This document shows, one piece after another, positions 47,513-56,022 of a stretch of 64,000 nt of DNA. The first letter of the stretch is position 1; each line of letters opens with the position of its first letter. The stretch spans positions 1,984,001 through 2,048,000 of the forward strand of contig NZ_JAIVFL010000001.1 of NCBI RefSeq assembly GCF_022760805.1, read 5' to 3'. Source of the DNA: Candidatus Mycolicibacterium alkanivorans. Lineage in GTDB: Bacteria; Actinomycetota; Actinomycetes; Mycobacteriales; Mycobacteriaceae. The translations under genes and the position numbers were made by a program. The notes beneath the pieces are model-generated. The model searched no databases. It was not told where the DNA came from and saw only the letters and a program-made list of their open reading frames with translations.

Positions 47513-49168
47513 GTGAGCCTCCGCACCCTGCCCTCCGAAGCCAGCCGGTCCCCGCGCAACGGCTCGCGACAGCCCCGTAAACACGACCACATCTTCGGTG
47601 GCTACAACGAGCTGGGCTCCTACGCGAAGGCCTTCGACGAGATGTTCGACGCCCAGGGCGACGTCCGCGGGCCGTACAAGGGCATCTTCGCCGAGCTCGC
47701 ACCCTCGGACGCCGAAGACCTCGGGGCACGCGCCGAGGCACTGGGCAGAGCCTTCATCGACCAGGGCATCACCTTCTCGCTGTCGGGCCAGGAGCGGCCC
47801 TTCCCGCTCGACCTGGTGCCGCGCGTCATCTCCGCCGCCGAATGGTCCCGGCTCGAGCGGGGCATCACCCAGCGGGTCAAAGCCCTCGAGCTCTACCTCG
47901 ACGACATCTATGGCGACCAGGAGATCCTGCGTGACGGGGTCATCCCGCGCCGGCTGGTCACGTCCTGCGAGCACTTCCACCGGCAGGCGGCCGGGATCAA
48001 CCCGCCCAACGGGGTGCGCATCCACGTCGCCGGCATCGACCTGATCCGCGACGCACAGGGCACCTTCCGCGTGCTCGAGGACAACCTGCGCTCACCCTCG
48101 GGGGTCTCCTACGTCATGGAGAACCGCCGCACGATGGCCCGGGTCTTCCCGAACCTGTTCGCCACCCACCGGGTGCGCGCCGTCGGCGACTACGCCTCGC
48201 ATCTGCTGCAGGCGCTGCGCAACGCGGCGGCCACCAACGAGGCCGACCCGACCGTCGTCGTCCTGACCCCGGGCCCGTTCAACTCCGCCTACTTCGAGCA
48301 TTCCCTGCTGGCCCGGCAGATGGGTGTCGAGCTCGTCGAGGGCCGCGACATGTTCTGCCGCGACAATACCGTCTACATGCGCACCACCGAGGGCGAACGC
48401 CAGGTCGACGTCATCTACCGCCGCATCGACGACGACTTCCTCGACCCCATGCAGTTCCGGCCCGACTCGGTGCTCGGCGTCGCCGGTCTGCTCAACGCCG
48501 CCCGCGCCGGCAACGTGGTGATCTCCAGCGCGGTCGGCAACGGCGTCGGTGACGACAAATTGGTCTACACGTACGTGCCGACGATCATCGAGTACTACCT
48601 CGGCGAGAAGCCGCTGCTGGCCAATGTCGACACCTACCGGTGCTGGCTGGACGAGGAGCGCGAAGAGGTACTCGACCGCATCGACGAACTGGTGATCAAA
48701 CCGGTCGAGGGCTCCGGTGGCTACGGCATCGTGTTCGGGCCGGATGCCTCGGCGAAGGAGCTGGCGACGGTCCGCAAGAAGATCCTCGCCGACCCCCGCG
48801 GCTGGATCGCCCAGCCGGTGGTCCAGCTCTCGACGGTGCCGACCAAGGTCGGCGACAATCTCGCGCCGCGCCACGTCGACCTGCGTCCGTTCGCGGTCAA
48901 CGACGGCGAGGACGTCTGGGTGCTGCCGGGCGGGCTGACCCGCGTCGCGCTCACCGAGGGGTCGCTGGTGGTCAACTCCAGTCAGGGCGGCGGTTCGAAG
49001 GACACCTGGGTGCTGGCGTCGCGCACGTCGGTGGCCGCCCGTGAGCTGGGCGCCGCCGAGATCGTCCGCAAGCTGCCCACGCCGGCCAAAGTGTCCGCGA
49101 CCGAGAAGGCCTCCGAGCAGTCCGGCCAGCAGCAGCAGAGCCAGCAGCAGCAGGCGGTGATGCGCTGA
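47513..49168 (+). CDS. Circularly permuted ATP-grasp protein (Rv2411c-like)
   Basis: The 551-residue protein has the CP-ATP-grasp type 2 pattern: RRLVTSCEHFHRQAAGINPP, RVLEDNLRSPSGVSYVMENR, LVEGRDMFCRDNTVYMRTT, VIKPVEGSGGYGIVFGPDA and HVDLRPFAVNDGEDVWVLPG. ATP-grasp enzymes join carboxylates to amines, so an amide or peptide product is likely, but none is known. The C terminus is Gln-rich. Its stop overlaps the next start, and three genes (ATP-grasp, alpha-E, transglutaminase) form a coupled set. Confidence 0.92.
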   Translation: MSLRTLPSEASRSPRNGSRQPRKHDHIFGGYNELGSYAKAFDEMFDAQGDVRGPYKGIFAELAPSDAEDLGARAEALGRAFIDQGITFSLSGQERPFPLDLVPRVISAAEWSRLERGITQRVKALELYLDDIYGDQEILRDGVIPRRLVTSCEHFHRQAAGINPPNGVRIHVAGIDLIRDAQGTFRVLEDNLRSPSGVSYVMENRRTMARVFPNLFATHRVRAVGDYASHLLQALRNAAATNEADPTVVVLTPGPFNSAYFEHSLLARQMGVELVEGRDMFCRDNTVYMRTTEGERQVDVIYRRIDDDFLDPMQFRPDSVLGVAGLLNAARAGNVVISSAVGNGVGDDKLVYTYVPTIIEYYLGEKPLLANVDTYRCWLDEEREEVLDRIDELVIKPVEGSGGYGIVFGPDASAKELATVRKKILADPRGWIAQPVVQLSTVPTKVGDNLAPRHVDLRPFAVNDGEDVWVLPGGLTRVALTEGSLVVNSSQGGGSKDTWVLASRTSVAARELGAAEIVRKLPTPAKVSATEKASEQSGQQQQSQQQQAVMR

Positions 49169-50145
49169 TGCTGGCCCGCAACGCCGAGGCGCTCTACTGG
49201 ATCGGCCGATATGTCGAGCGCGCCGACGACACCGCCCGCATCCTCGATGTCACGGTCCACCAACTGCTCGAGGACTCCAGCGTGGACCCCGACCAGACGT
49301 CGCGGGTGCTGCTGCAGGTGCTCGGCATCGAACCGCCCGAGCATCAGCTCGACCTGTGGTCACTGACCGACCTGGTGGCGTTCAGCCGCGGGCTGGAGGG
49401 TGGTTGCTCCATCGTCGACGCGATCTCCGGCGCACGCGAAAACGCCCGCTCGGCAAGGGAAGTCACGTCAAGCGACATGTGGGAGTGTCTTAACACGACC
49501 TACAACGCGCTCGGCGAACGCGAGCGCGCCTCCCGCCGGCTGGGCCCGCACGAGTTCTTTTCGTTCATCGAAGGCCGCGCGGCGATGTTCGCCGGCCTGG
49601 CCGACTCGACGCTGTCCCGCGACGACGGCTACCGGTTCCTAGTGCTGGGCCGCGCCATCGAACGGGTGGACATGACGGTGCGGCTGCTGCTGTCCCGCGT
49701 CGGTGACAGTGCGTCCTCCCCGGCGTGGGTGACGGTGCTGCGCTCGGCCGGTGCCCACGACACCTATCTGCGCACCTACCGCGGCGTGCTCGACGCCAAC
49801 CGCGTCGTCGAGTTCATGTTGCTGGACCGGCTTTTCCCGCGGTCGATCTTCTACTCGCTCAAGCTCGCCGAACACAGCCTCGACGAGCTGATGCACCGCC
49901 AGCACAACCGTGTCGGCGCCACCGCCGAGGCGCAGCGGCTCCTCGGCCGCGCCCGCAGCGAGCTGGAGTTCATCCGTCCCGGGGTGCTGCTCGAATCGTT
50001 CGAGCAGCGGCTGGCCGGTCTGCAGGCCACCTGCCGGGACGTCGGAGAAGCGGTGGCGCTGCAGTACTTTCACTCCGCCCCGTGGGTGGCGTGGTCGGAC
50101 GCCGGGCACAACGGCGCCCTTGTTGTCGAGGAGGGCGAGGTCTGA
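49168..50145 (+). CDS. Alpha-E domain protein (Rv2410c-like)
   Basis: The 325-residue all-helical protein has MLARNAEALYWIGRYVERAD, LGPHEFFSFIEGRAAMFAGL, FLVLGRAIERVDMTVRLLLS and DRLFPRSIFYSLKLAEHSL. The alpha-E family always occurs with CP-ATP-grasp and transglutaminase-like genes. It starts at the TGATG junction with the previous gene. Confidence 0.92.
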   Translation: MLARNAEALYWIGRYVERADDTARILDVTVHQLLEDSSVDPDQTSRVLLQVLGIEPPEHQLDLWSLTDLVAFSRGLEGGCSIVDAISGARENARSAREVTSSDMWECLNTTYNALGERERASRRLGPHEFFSFIEGRAAMFAGLADSTLSRDDGYRFLVLGRAIERVDMTVRLLLSRVGDSASSPAWVTVLRSAGAHDTYLRTYRGVLDANRVVEFMLLDRLFPRSIFYSLKLAEHSLDELMHRQHNRVGATAEAQRLLGRARSELEFIRPGVLLESFEQRLAGLQATCRDVGEAVALQYFHSAPWVAWSDAGHNGALVVEEGEV

Positions 50146-50984
50146 TGTGGCGGATGCGCGTGGTGCACGCGACGGGCTACGCCTACAAGTCGCCGGTCAC
50201 CGCCTCCTACAACGAAGCCCGGCTCACCCCTCGGTCGGACTCCCGGCAGAACGTCATCCTCAACCGGGTCGAGACCGTACCGGCCACCCGCAACTATCGC
50301 TATGTCGACTACTGGGGAACTGCCGTAACGGCTTTCGACCTGCACGCGCCGCACGCCGAGCTCGAGGTGACCTCCTCGTCGGTGGTCGAGACCGACCGGT
50401 CCGAATCTCCGTCAACGACGGTGTCCTGGGCGGAACTGGCCTCCGAAGCGGTGCGTGACCGCTTCGACGAGGTGCTCACCCCGACGCACTACACCCCGGC
50501 CAGTCGCCGGCTCGAGCGGGTCGGCACGCGGATCGCCAGGGAGAACGACCCGCGTGACGCCGTCTTCGCGGCGGCCCGCTGGGCGCACCGCGAACTGAAC
50601 TACGTCCCCGGTACCACGGGCGTGCACTCCTCGGGGCTCGACGCGCTGCGGGAAGGCAAGGGGGTATGTCAGGATTTCGCCCACCTGACGTTGATCATGT
50701 TGCGCGGCATGGGGATTCCGGCCCGCTACGTGTCGGGCTATCTGCACCCCAACCGCGATGCCGTCGTCGGAGACACCGTCGACGGGCAGAGCCACGCCTG
50801 GATCCAGGCGTGGACGGGCAGCTGGTGGCACTACGACCCGACCAACGACTCCGAGATCAACGAGCAGTACATCAGCGTCGGGGTCGGGCGTGACTACGCC
50901 GACGTCTCGCCGCTGAAGGGCATCTACTCCGGTGAGGGTTCCACCGACCTCGACGTGGTCGTGGAGATCACCCGCCTGGCCTGA
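50145..50984 (+). CDS. Transglutaminase-like cysteine peptidase (Rv2409c-like)
   Basis: The 279-residue protein has an N-terminal beta domain (RVVHATGYAYKSPVTASYNE) and a transglutaminase core with the triad Cys175 (KGVCQDFAH), His217 (QSHAWIQAW) and Asp231 (HYDPTND). It could cleave or transamidate the product of the ATP-grasp enzyme. ATG 50145 overlaps the alpha-E stop. Confidence 0.92.
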   Translation: MWRMRVVHATGYAYKSPVTASYNEARLTPRSDSRQNVILNRVETVPATRNYRYVDYWGTAVTAFDLHAPHAELEVTSSSVVETDRSESPSTTVSWAELASEAVRDRFDEVLTPTHYTPASRRLERVGTRIARENDPRDAVFAAARWAHRELNYVPGTTGVHSSGLDALREGKGVCQDFAHLTLIMLRGMGIPARYVSGYLHPNRDAVVGDTVDGQSHAWIQAWTGSWWHYDPTNDSEINEQYISVGVGRDYADVSPLKGIYSGEGSTDLDVVVEITRLA

Positions 50985-50989
50985 CCCGC

Positions 50990-51796
50990 CTAGCCGATCG
51001 TCACCCGCAGCAGGTCGTCACCGAGTTCGACCCGACCGCGAAACTCGTTGGCGGCCAATGCCCGCCACTGGTCCTCCTCTCCTGGCGCCAGTGGTGGCAC
51101 GTAGTGGGTGAGTACCAGGGTGTTCACCCCGGCGCGCGCCGCAGTAGCCGCGGCCTGCTCAACCGAGGAGTGGTAGTCCAGGATGTCTTTAAGTCGCTGG
51201 CGGGGCACCAGTGCGACCAGGTCCTTGCGAATGACGGTGTGCACGAGGGCATCCGCACCGCGGGCCAGTTGGTCGAGCGTCGCGCAGGGGACCGTGTCGC
51301 CAGCCAGCACCACGGAGTTGCTCTCGTATTCCACGCGAAAGGCGATCGTCGGCTCGACCGGACGATGGTCGGTAGGTGCCACCGCGATCCGCACTTCGTC
51401 GCCGTCCCACACCTGACCCTCGGTGTACTCATGCACTTGCACCGAGGGCGGTTCGGTGATGTCGGCGTGGTGGGCGATGCGATACGAGATGTCGGGCGCC
51501 AGCGCAGCCAGCGTCGCCTCTACCACCGCTTTCGTGCCGGGCGGGCCGATGATCGGCAACGGGGTCGGCATGAACGTCGTCACCCAGCGGGTGGTGATGA
51601 CGTCGGAGAGATCGGTGATGTGGTCGCTGTGCAGATGGGTCAGCAGCAGAGCGGTCAGGTTCGCCGCGCCCACGCCCGCGGCGGCCGCGCGCATCAACGC
51701 CCCGCGGCCGCAGTCGACCAGTAACGGCGAATCACCGGCCTTGACCAGGGTCGAGGGACCGGCGCGGTTCGCGTCGACCGGAAGAGTCGCACCCAT
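50990..51796 (-). CDS. Ribonuclease Z-like metallo-beta-lactamase, altered N terminus
   Basis: The 268-residue protein has [17 protein letters not shown] (HxHxDH), [35 protein letters not shown] and LTHYVPP, the RNase Z set of Rv2407. The usual first strand ending GTGSP is missing; the ATG at 51796 leads straight into [17 protein letters not shown]. The upstream sequence belongs to a sulfonate monooxygenase relic on the other strand, so the 5' end was probably lost at a recombination point. The catalytic metal site is intact, so some activity may remain. tRNA 3' processing is the family role. Confidence 0.82.
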   Translation of the reverse strand: MGATLPVDANRAGPSTLVKAGDSPLLVDCGRGALMRAAAAGVGAANLTALLLTHLHSDHITDLSDVITTRWVTTFMPTPLPIIGPPGTKAVVEATLAALAPDISYRIAHHADITEPPSVQVHEYTEGQVWDGDEVRIAVAPTDHRPVEPTIAFRVEYESNSVVLAGDTVPCATLDQLARGADALVHTVIRKDLVALVPRQRLKDILDYHSSVEQAAATAARAGVNTLVLTHYVPPLAPGEEDQWRALAANEFRGRVELGDDLLRVTIG

Positions 51797-51797
51797 G

Positions 51798-52091
51798 ATG
51801 TTGCTGTCATCCACCCTCGCCGCCCTGGAGGTCAGCACCCACCAGAGGTTCACCGGAAACCGGCTGGCCATCAACATCGTCACCGGGGGCGGTCGCGCCC
51901 GACATCTACTTCGGCGGCTCCTCGCCGGAGGCCATCGAGGTGGCCGGCCGAGCACGCCGACGTCCACCTCACCTGGGGTGAGACGTCCGAGCAGGTGGCC
52001 CTGGAGGTCCACCCCGGACCGTGGGCCGTACGTCGGCACCGGTGTCCTGCCGGTGGTGCGCGAGTCCGGGCGCGCGGCCGCGGTCGGCTGA
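51798..52091 (+). pseudogene. SsuD-type FMNH2-dependent alkanesulfonate monooxygenase relic
   Basis: Short segments in changing frames read [20 protein letters not shown] with VTGG, then [16 protein letters not shown], then [20 protein letters not shown]. These are the luciferase-like core segments of SsuD sulfonate monooxygenases in the correct order. Large parts between them and both ends are missing. It abuts the RNase Z-like gene head to head. Confidence 0.7.
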
Positions 52092-52098
52092 GCGGGGT

Positions 52099-52695
52099 TC
52101 AGCTCCAGGAGTACTCGGCGCGCAGCCTGGCGGCGACCAGCTCGAAGGTCACCTCGTCGAGGATCGCGCCCTCACGGCGGATGCTTTCCTCGGGAACGTC
52201 GAGCACTCGATCCAAGCGCACCCAGCTGGGCCGCGCCTCGTAGTCCCAGCTTCCCGTCCCGATACCGATCCAGTCCCGGTCGTCGGCGTGGTGGGTTTGG
52301 CTGGACAGCATCAGACCCAGCAGGACGCTGCGGTCGCGGCCGACGACGAGCACGGGGCGGTCCTTGCCCTGGGTCGGGTCGTCTTCGTAGACCACCCAGG
52401 TCCAGACGATCTCGCCTGGGTCGGCCCAGCCGTCGAGGTCGGGGGCGTAGACCACTTTGCGGGCGCGGTGCGCGGTGGGGACGCTGTTCTTGGTGACCGG
52501 CCGGCCCGCGGTGATTGCGGCGGGCTTGTCGGTGGCGACGGCCGTGGCCACCAAGGCGTCGATGCCCATCCTGATGCCCTGCTGAATGGTCCGTTGGACG
52601 GACGGTGAACTCTGCAGATGCCGGATGAACTTCGGGGCCTCGTTGAACACAAGGTTCTCTGCGAACCGCTGCAACGTCTTCCACTGCGACGCCAT
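52099..52695 (-). CDS. PemK/MazF-family protein (Rv2405-like)
   Basis: The 198-residue protein has an N-terminal helical part ([20 protein letters not shown]) and a C-terminal PemK/MazF-like barrel: [39 protein letters not shown] and [20 protein letters not shown]. MazF proteins are mRNA interferases; this long form has no antitoxin gene next to it and is conserved beside lepA, so a housekeeping role is plausible. ATG 52695 is the start nearest the conserved N terminus. It is divergent from lepA. Confidence 0.78.
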   Translation of the reverse strand: MASQWKTLQRFAENLVFNEAPKFIRHLQSSPSVQRTIQQGIRMGIDALVATAVATDKPAAITAGRPVTKNSVPTAHRARKVVYAPDLDGWADPGEIVWTWVVYEDDPTQGKDRPVLVVGRDRSVLLGLMLSSQTHHADDRDWIGIGTGSWDYEARPSWVRLDRVLDVPEESIRREGAILDEVTFELVAARLRAEYSWS

Positions 52696-52747
52696 TCTCG
52701 ACAGCATAGGCGAGCGATTGGGCCCGGCGGCGGTCGTCCCGATACGC

Positions 52748-54649
52748 TTGACGTGCCCACCGGCCCTACTAACACCGCCCGACCAGGAGATTCCCATCAG
52801 CAGTTTCGCCGACCAGACGTTCACCGCGCCGGCACAGATTCGGAACTTCTGCATCATCGCCCACATCGATCACGGCAAGTCGACGCTGGCGGACCGCATG
52901 CTGCAGCTCACCGGAGTCGTCGCCGACCGGGACATGCGCGCGCAGTACCTGGACCGCATGGACATCGAGCGGGAACGCGGCATCACGATCAAGGCTCAGA
53001 ACGTCCGGCTGCCGTGGAAGGTCGGGGACACCGATTACGTCCTGCACCTGATCGACACCCCCGGCCACGTCGACTTCACCTACGAGGTGTCCCGGGCGCT
53101 GGAAGCCTGCGAGGGTGCGATCCTGCTGGTCGACGCCGCCCAGGGCATCGAGGCCCAGACCCTGGCGAACCTGTATCTGGCGCTGGACCGGGACCTGACG
53201 ATCATCCCGGTGCTCAACAAGATCGACCTACCCGCCGCCGACCCCGAGCGCTACGCCGGTGAGATCGCCCACATCATCGGTTGTGAGCCCGGCGATGTGC
53301 TGCGGGTGTCCGGCAAGACCGGTGAGGGCGTGGCGGAACTGCTCGACGAGGTGGTGCGGCAGGTGCCGGCCCCCACCGGTGACGCCGACGCTCCGGCCCG
53401 GGCGATGATCTTCGACTCGGTCTACGACATCTACCGCGGCGTGGTCACCTACGTCCGCGTGGTCGACGGCAAGATCACGCCGCGCGAGAAGATCAAGATG
53501 ATGTCGACCGGCGCCACTCACGAGCTGCTCGAGGTCGGCATCGTCTCCCCGGAGCCCAAGCCGACCGTCGGCCTCGGCGTCGGCGAGGTGGGCTACCTGA
53601 TCACCGGTGTGAAGGACGTCCGTCAGTCCAAGGTCGGTGACACCGTCACCAGCGCCCGCCACGGTGCCACCGAGGCGCTCACGGGTTACCGCGAACCCAA
53701 ACCGATGGTGTACTCGGGGCTGTACCCGGTCGACGGGTCGGACTACCCCAATCTGCGTGAGGCCCTGGACAAACTGCAGCTCAACGACGCCGCCCTGACG
53801 TACGAGCCCGAGACATCAGTGGCCCTGGGCTTCGGCTTCCGGTGCGGATTCCTCGGCCTGCTGCACATGGAGATCACCCGCGAGCGTCTGGAGCGCGAGT
53901 TCGACCTCGACCTGATCTCCACCGCGCCGAACGTCGTCTACCGGGTGATCCAGGATGACGGCACCGAGCTCGTCGTCACCAACCCGTCGGACTGGCCGGA
54001 AGGCAAGGTCCGCACCGTCTTCGAGCCCGTGGTCAAGTGCACGGTGATCGCGCCGAGTGAATTCATCGGCACCATCATGGAGCTCTGTCAGTCCCGCCGC
54101 GGCGAGCTCGGCGGCATGGACTACCTTTCCCCGGAACGCGTCGAGCTGCGCTACACCATGCCGATGGGGGAGATCATCTTCGACTTCTTCGACGCACTGA
54201 AGTCGCGCACCCGCGGCTACGCCAGCCTGGACTACGAGGAGGCCGGCGAGCAGGAGGCCGCGCTGGTCAAGGTCGACATCCTGCTGCAGGGCGAGGCCGT
54301 CGACGCGTTCAGTGCGATCGTTCACAAGGATTCGGCTGCCGCGTACGGCAACAAGATGACCACCAAGCTCAAGGAGCTCATCCCGCGCCAGCAGTTCGAG
54401 GTTCCGGTGCAGGCGGCCGTCGGCTCGAGAATCATTGCCCGCGAGAACATTCGGGCCATCCGCAAGGACGTGCTCGCGAAGTGCTACGGCGGTGACATCA
54501 CCCGTAAGCGCAAGCTGCTGGAGAAGCAGAAAGAGGGCAAGAAGCGGATGAAGACGATCGGCCGGGTCGACGTCCCGCAGGAAGCCTTCGTCGCGGCGTT
54601 GTCCACCGACACCGCCAACGACAAACCGGGCGACAAAACGCGGAAGTAG
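52748..54649 (+). CDS. lepA: Elongation factor 4 (LepA), start uncertain
   Basis: The GTPase of about 630 residues has [16 protein letters not shown] (G1), ERGITIKAQ (G2 region), DTPGHVDF (G3) and NKIDLP (G4). EF-G-like domains II and V follow, then the LepA-specific C terminus. It back-translocates stalled ribosomes and aids 30S biogenesis. The coding frame is clear from [12 protein letters not shown] onward, but the only nearby in-frame start is TTG 52748, which overlaps a TACGCT -10 box (52743-52748). The GTG at 52753 is one base out of frame. Dropping one C in the GCCCGACC run would join that GTG to lepA. Confidence 0.93.
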   Translation: MTCPPALLTPPDQEIPISSFADQTFTAPAQIRNFCIIAHIDHGKSTLADRMLQLTGVVADRDMRAQYLDRMDIERERGITIKAQNVRLPWKVGDTDYVLHLIDTPGHVDFTYEVSRALEACEGAILLVDAAQGIEAQTLANLYLALDRDLTIIPVLNKIDLPAADPERYAGEIAHIIGCEPGDVLRVSGKTGEGVAELLDEVVRQVPAPTGDADAPARAMIFDSVYDIYRGVVTYVRVVDGKITPREKIKMMSTGATHELLEVGIVSPEPKPTVGLGVGEVGYLITGVKDVRQSKVGDTVTSARHGATEALTGYREPKPMVYSGLYPVDGSDYPNLREALDKLQLNDAALTYEPETSVALGFGFRCGFLGLLHMEITRERLEREFDLDLISTAPNVVYRVIQDDGTELVVTNPSDWPEGKVRTVFEPVVKCTVIAPSEFIGTIMELCQSRRGELGGMDYLSPERVELRYTMPMGEIIFDFFDALKSRTRGYASLDYEEAGEQEAALVKVDILLQGEAVDAFSAIVHKDSAAAYGNKMTTKLKELIPRQQFEVPVQAAVGSRIIARENIRAIRKDVLAKCYGGDITRKRKLLEKQKEGKKRMKTIGRVDVPQEAFVAALSTDTANDKPGDKTRK

Positions 54650-54699
54650 GGGGCACATCACACGGCGGGCACCAGACGGTCTCCAGCGCGGATGCCGGT

Positions 54700-55050
54700 G
54701 TGGTCCAGTTCTGTTCGGAGGCCGAGGCCCAGCGGATGTTCGGCGAGTTCGTGATCCGATGGAAGGCCTGTCGGGGCACCACCGTGACGACCTATCTGCA
54801 CAACGCCAACAACGCCGAGTTGTACCAGAAGGTCACCGACGTCCGGGTCGACGGGCCGGTGCTGTCCGCGACGGTGATCAACTCCGACAACCAGCAGGAC
54901 GCCGAGTTCCCGACGGAGCGGGCGCTCGGGATTACCGGGGACTGCATCGTCGATGTCGACGTGGCGGTCACCGGCGGCACGCCAGCCCAGCGGAAACCGG
55001 CCGGCCGCGCGGTGAACCTCGCCACGGCGATGCTCGGCCGGGTCCGCTGA
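54700..55050 (+). CDS. PknH-type extracellular sensor-domain fragment
   Basis: The frame reads VVQFCSEAEAQRMFGEFVIR, WKACRGTTVTTY and IVDVDVAVTG, matching the second half of PknH C-terminal/LppR-like domains, including the paired Cys residues. Matching sequence extends upstream (GHQTVSSADAG) directly to the lepA stop, with no signal peptide or good start, so the N-terminal half is lost. It is best regarded as a truncated paralogue of the intact lipoprotein gene downstream. GTG 54700 is only the first available start. Confidence 0.6.
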   Translation: MVQFCSEAEAQRMFGEFVIRWKACRGTTVTTYLHNANNAELYQKVTDVRVDGPVLSATVINSDNQQDAEFPTERALGITGDCIVDVDVAVTGGTPAQRKPAGRAVNLATAMLGRVR

Positions 55051-55087
55051 CCCGGGGGTAGCGGCGGAAGCCGGCAGTCGGGGGACA

Positions 55088-55804
55088 ATGGACCCGGTGA
55101 TCCGCCCTGTGCCCGCGGTGTGTGCCGCCCTCATGTTCAGCGCGCTGCTGTCCGGGTGCGTCTCCACGGTCGGCGGCAGCGCCGTGCAGGCCCACGGGGG
55201 CGGGTCTACGCGTGCCGGCGGGCCGAAGCTCGAGAAGTCCGATCTTGAGCATGTGCTGCTGACCGCCGGTGCGGTCAACGGCATCATGGACGCCACCGGC
55301 ATCCGGCAGACCCGGACGTCTGAGGAGATGAGCGACAACTCCGACGCAGTGTCGGACATCGACTGCCTCGGCGCGATCTACGGCGCCGAGGAGAAGGTTT
55401 ACAAGGGCAGTGACTGGACCGCCGTGCGCGACGAGGTGCTGCAGGAGCCCGTCAGCGACAACGACCACTGGGTTGAGCAGATCGCGGTGCTGTTCCCGTC
55501 GCCGGACAAAGCCCAGAAGTTCGTCGAGGAGTCCAGGACGACGTGGAAGAAGTGTGAGGGCTCGTCGATCGACATCGACAACGACGAGGTGCACTCGACG
55601 TGGGACATCGGTGACGCCGACACCGCCGGGGAGATCCTGACGCAGAGCGCCGAGCAGCGCGACGCCGGCGGGTGGGGCTGTCAGCACGCGCTGGGCACGG
55701 CATCCCACCTCGTCGTGGAGGCGTGGGCGTGCAGCAACTCGATCGGCGACGAGGCCGGGAGCATCGCCACCGAGATGTTGAGGAACGCCGCCAAGAAGAA
55801 GTAG
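55088..55804 (+). CDS. lppR: LppR-like lipoprotein with PknH-type sensor domain
   Basis: The 238-residue protein has a lipoprotein signal with lipobox LLSGC (Cys about residue 23) and a PknH_C-type domain: LEHVLLTAGAVNGIMDATGI, WVEQIAVLFPSPDKAQKFVE and WACSNSIGDEAG. It would be anchored on the outer face of the membrane. The position directly after lepA matches Rv2403c. The ligand is unknown. Confidence 0.85.
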   Translation: MDPVIRPVPAVCAALMFSALLSGCVSTVGGSAVQAHGGGSTRAGGPKLEKSDLEHVLLTAGAVNGIMDATGIRQTRTSEEMSDNSDAVSDIDCLGAIYGAEEKVYKGSDWTAVRDEVLQEPVSDNDHWVEQIAVLFPSPDKAQKFVEESRTTWKKCEGSSIDIDNDEVHSTWDIGDADTAGEILTQSAEQRDAGGWGCQHALGTASHLVVEAWACSNSIGDEAGSIATEMLRNAAKKK

Positions 55805-56022
55805 GTGCACCAGTCCGCTTCGGCAGTACGGCAATTCGATTCGCGCTGGGTCTAACCGATGCAGATCCGCACCACGCGGTCCTAATCTGCGGTGGTGTCC
55901 CGAGAACTGCACCTCCTTGCTTTCGGCAGCACGGGTTCGGCGGGTCCGTGGCGACACCCGGAAGTACCGACGGTGCGACACCGTATGGGGCTGCCCGCCC
56001 CGCAGTGGCACGTGCGGTTGGC

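Noticed and set aside
55805..56022. Possible SAM-type riboswitch before the sulfur cluster
   Set aside because: The position is attractive, but I could not match any conserved SAM riboswitch core; only a 6-3-6 palindrome is clear.
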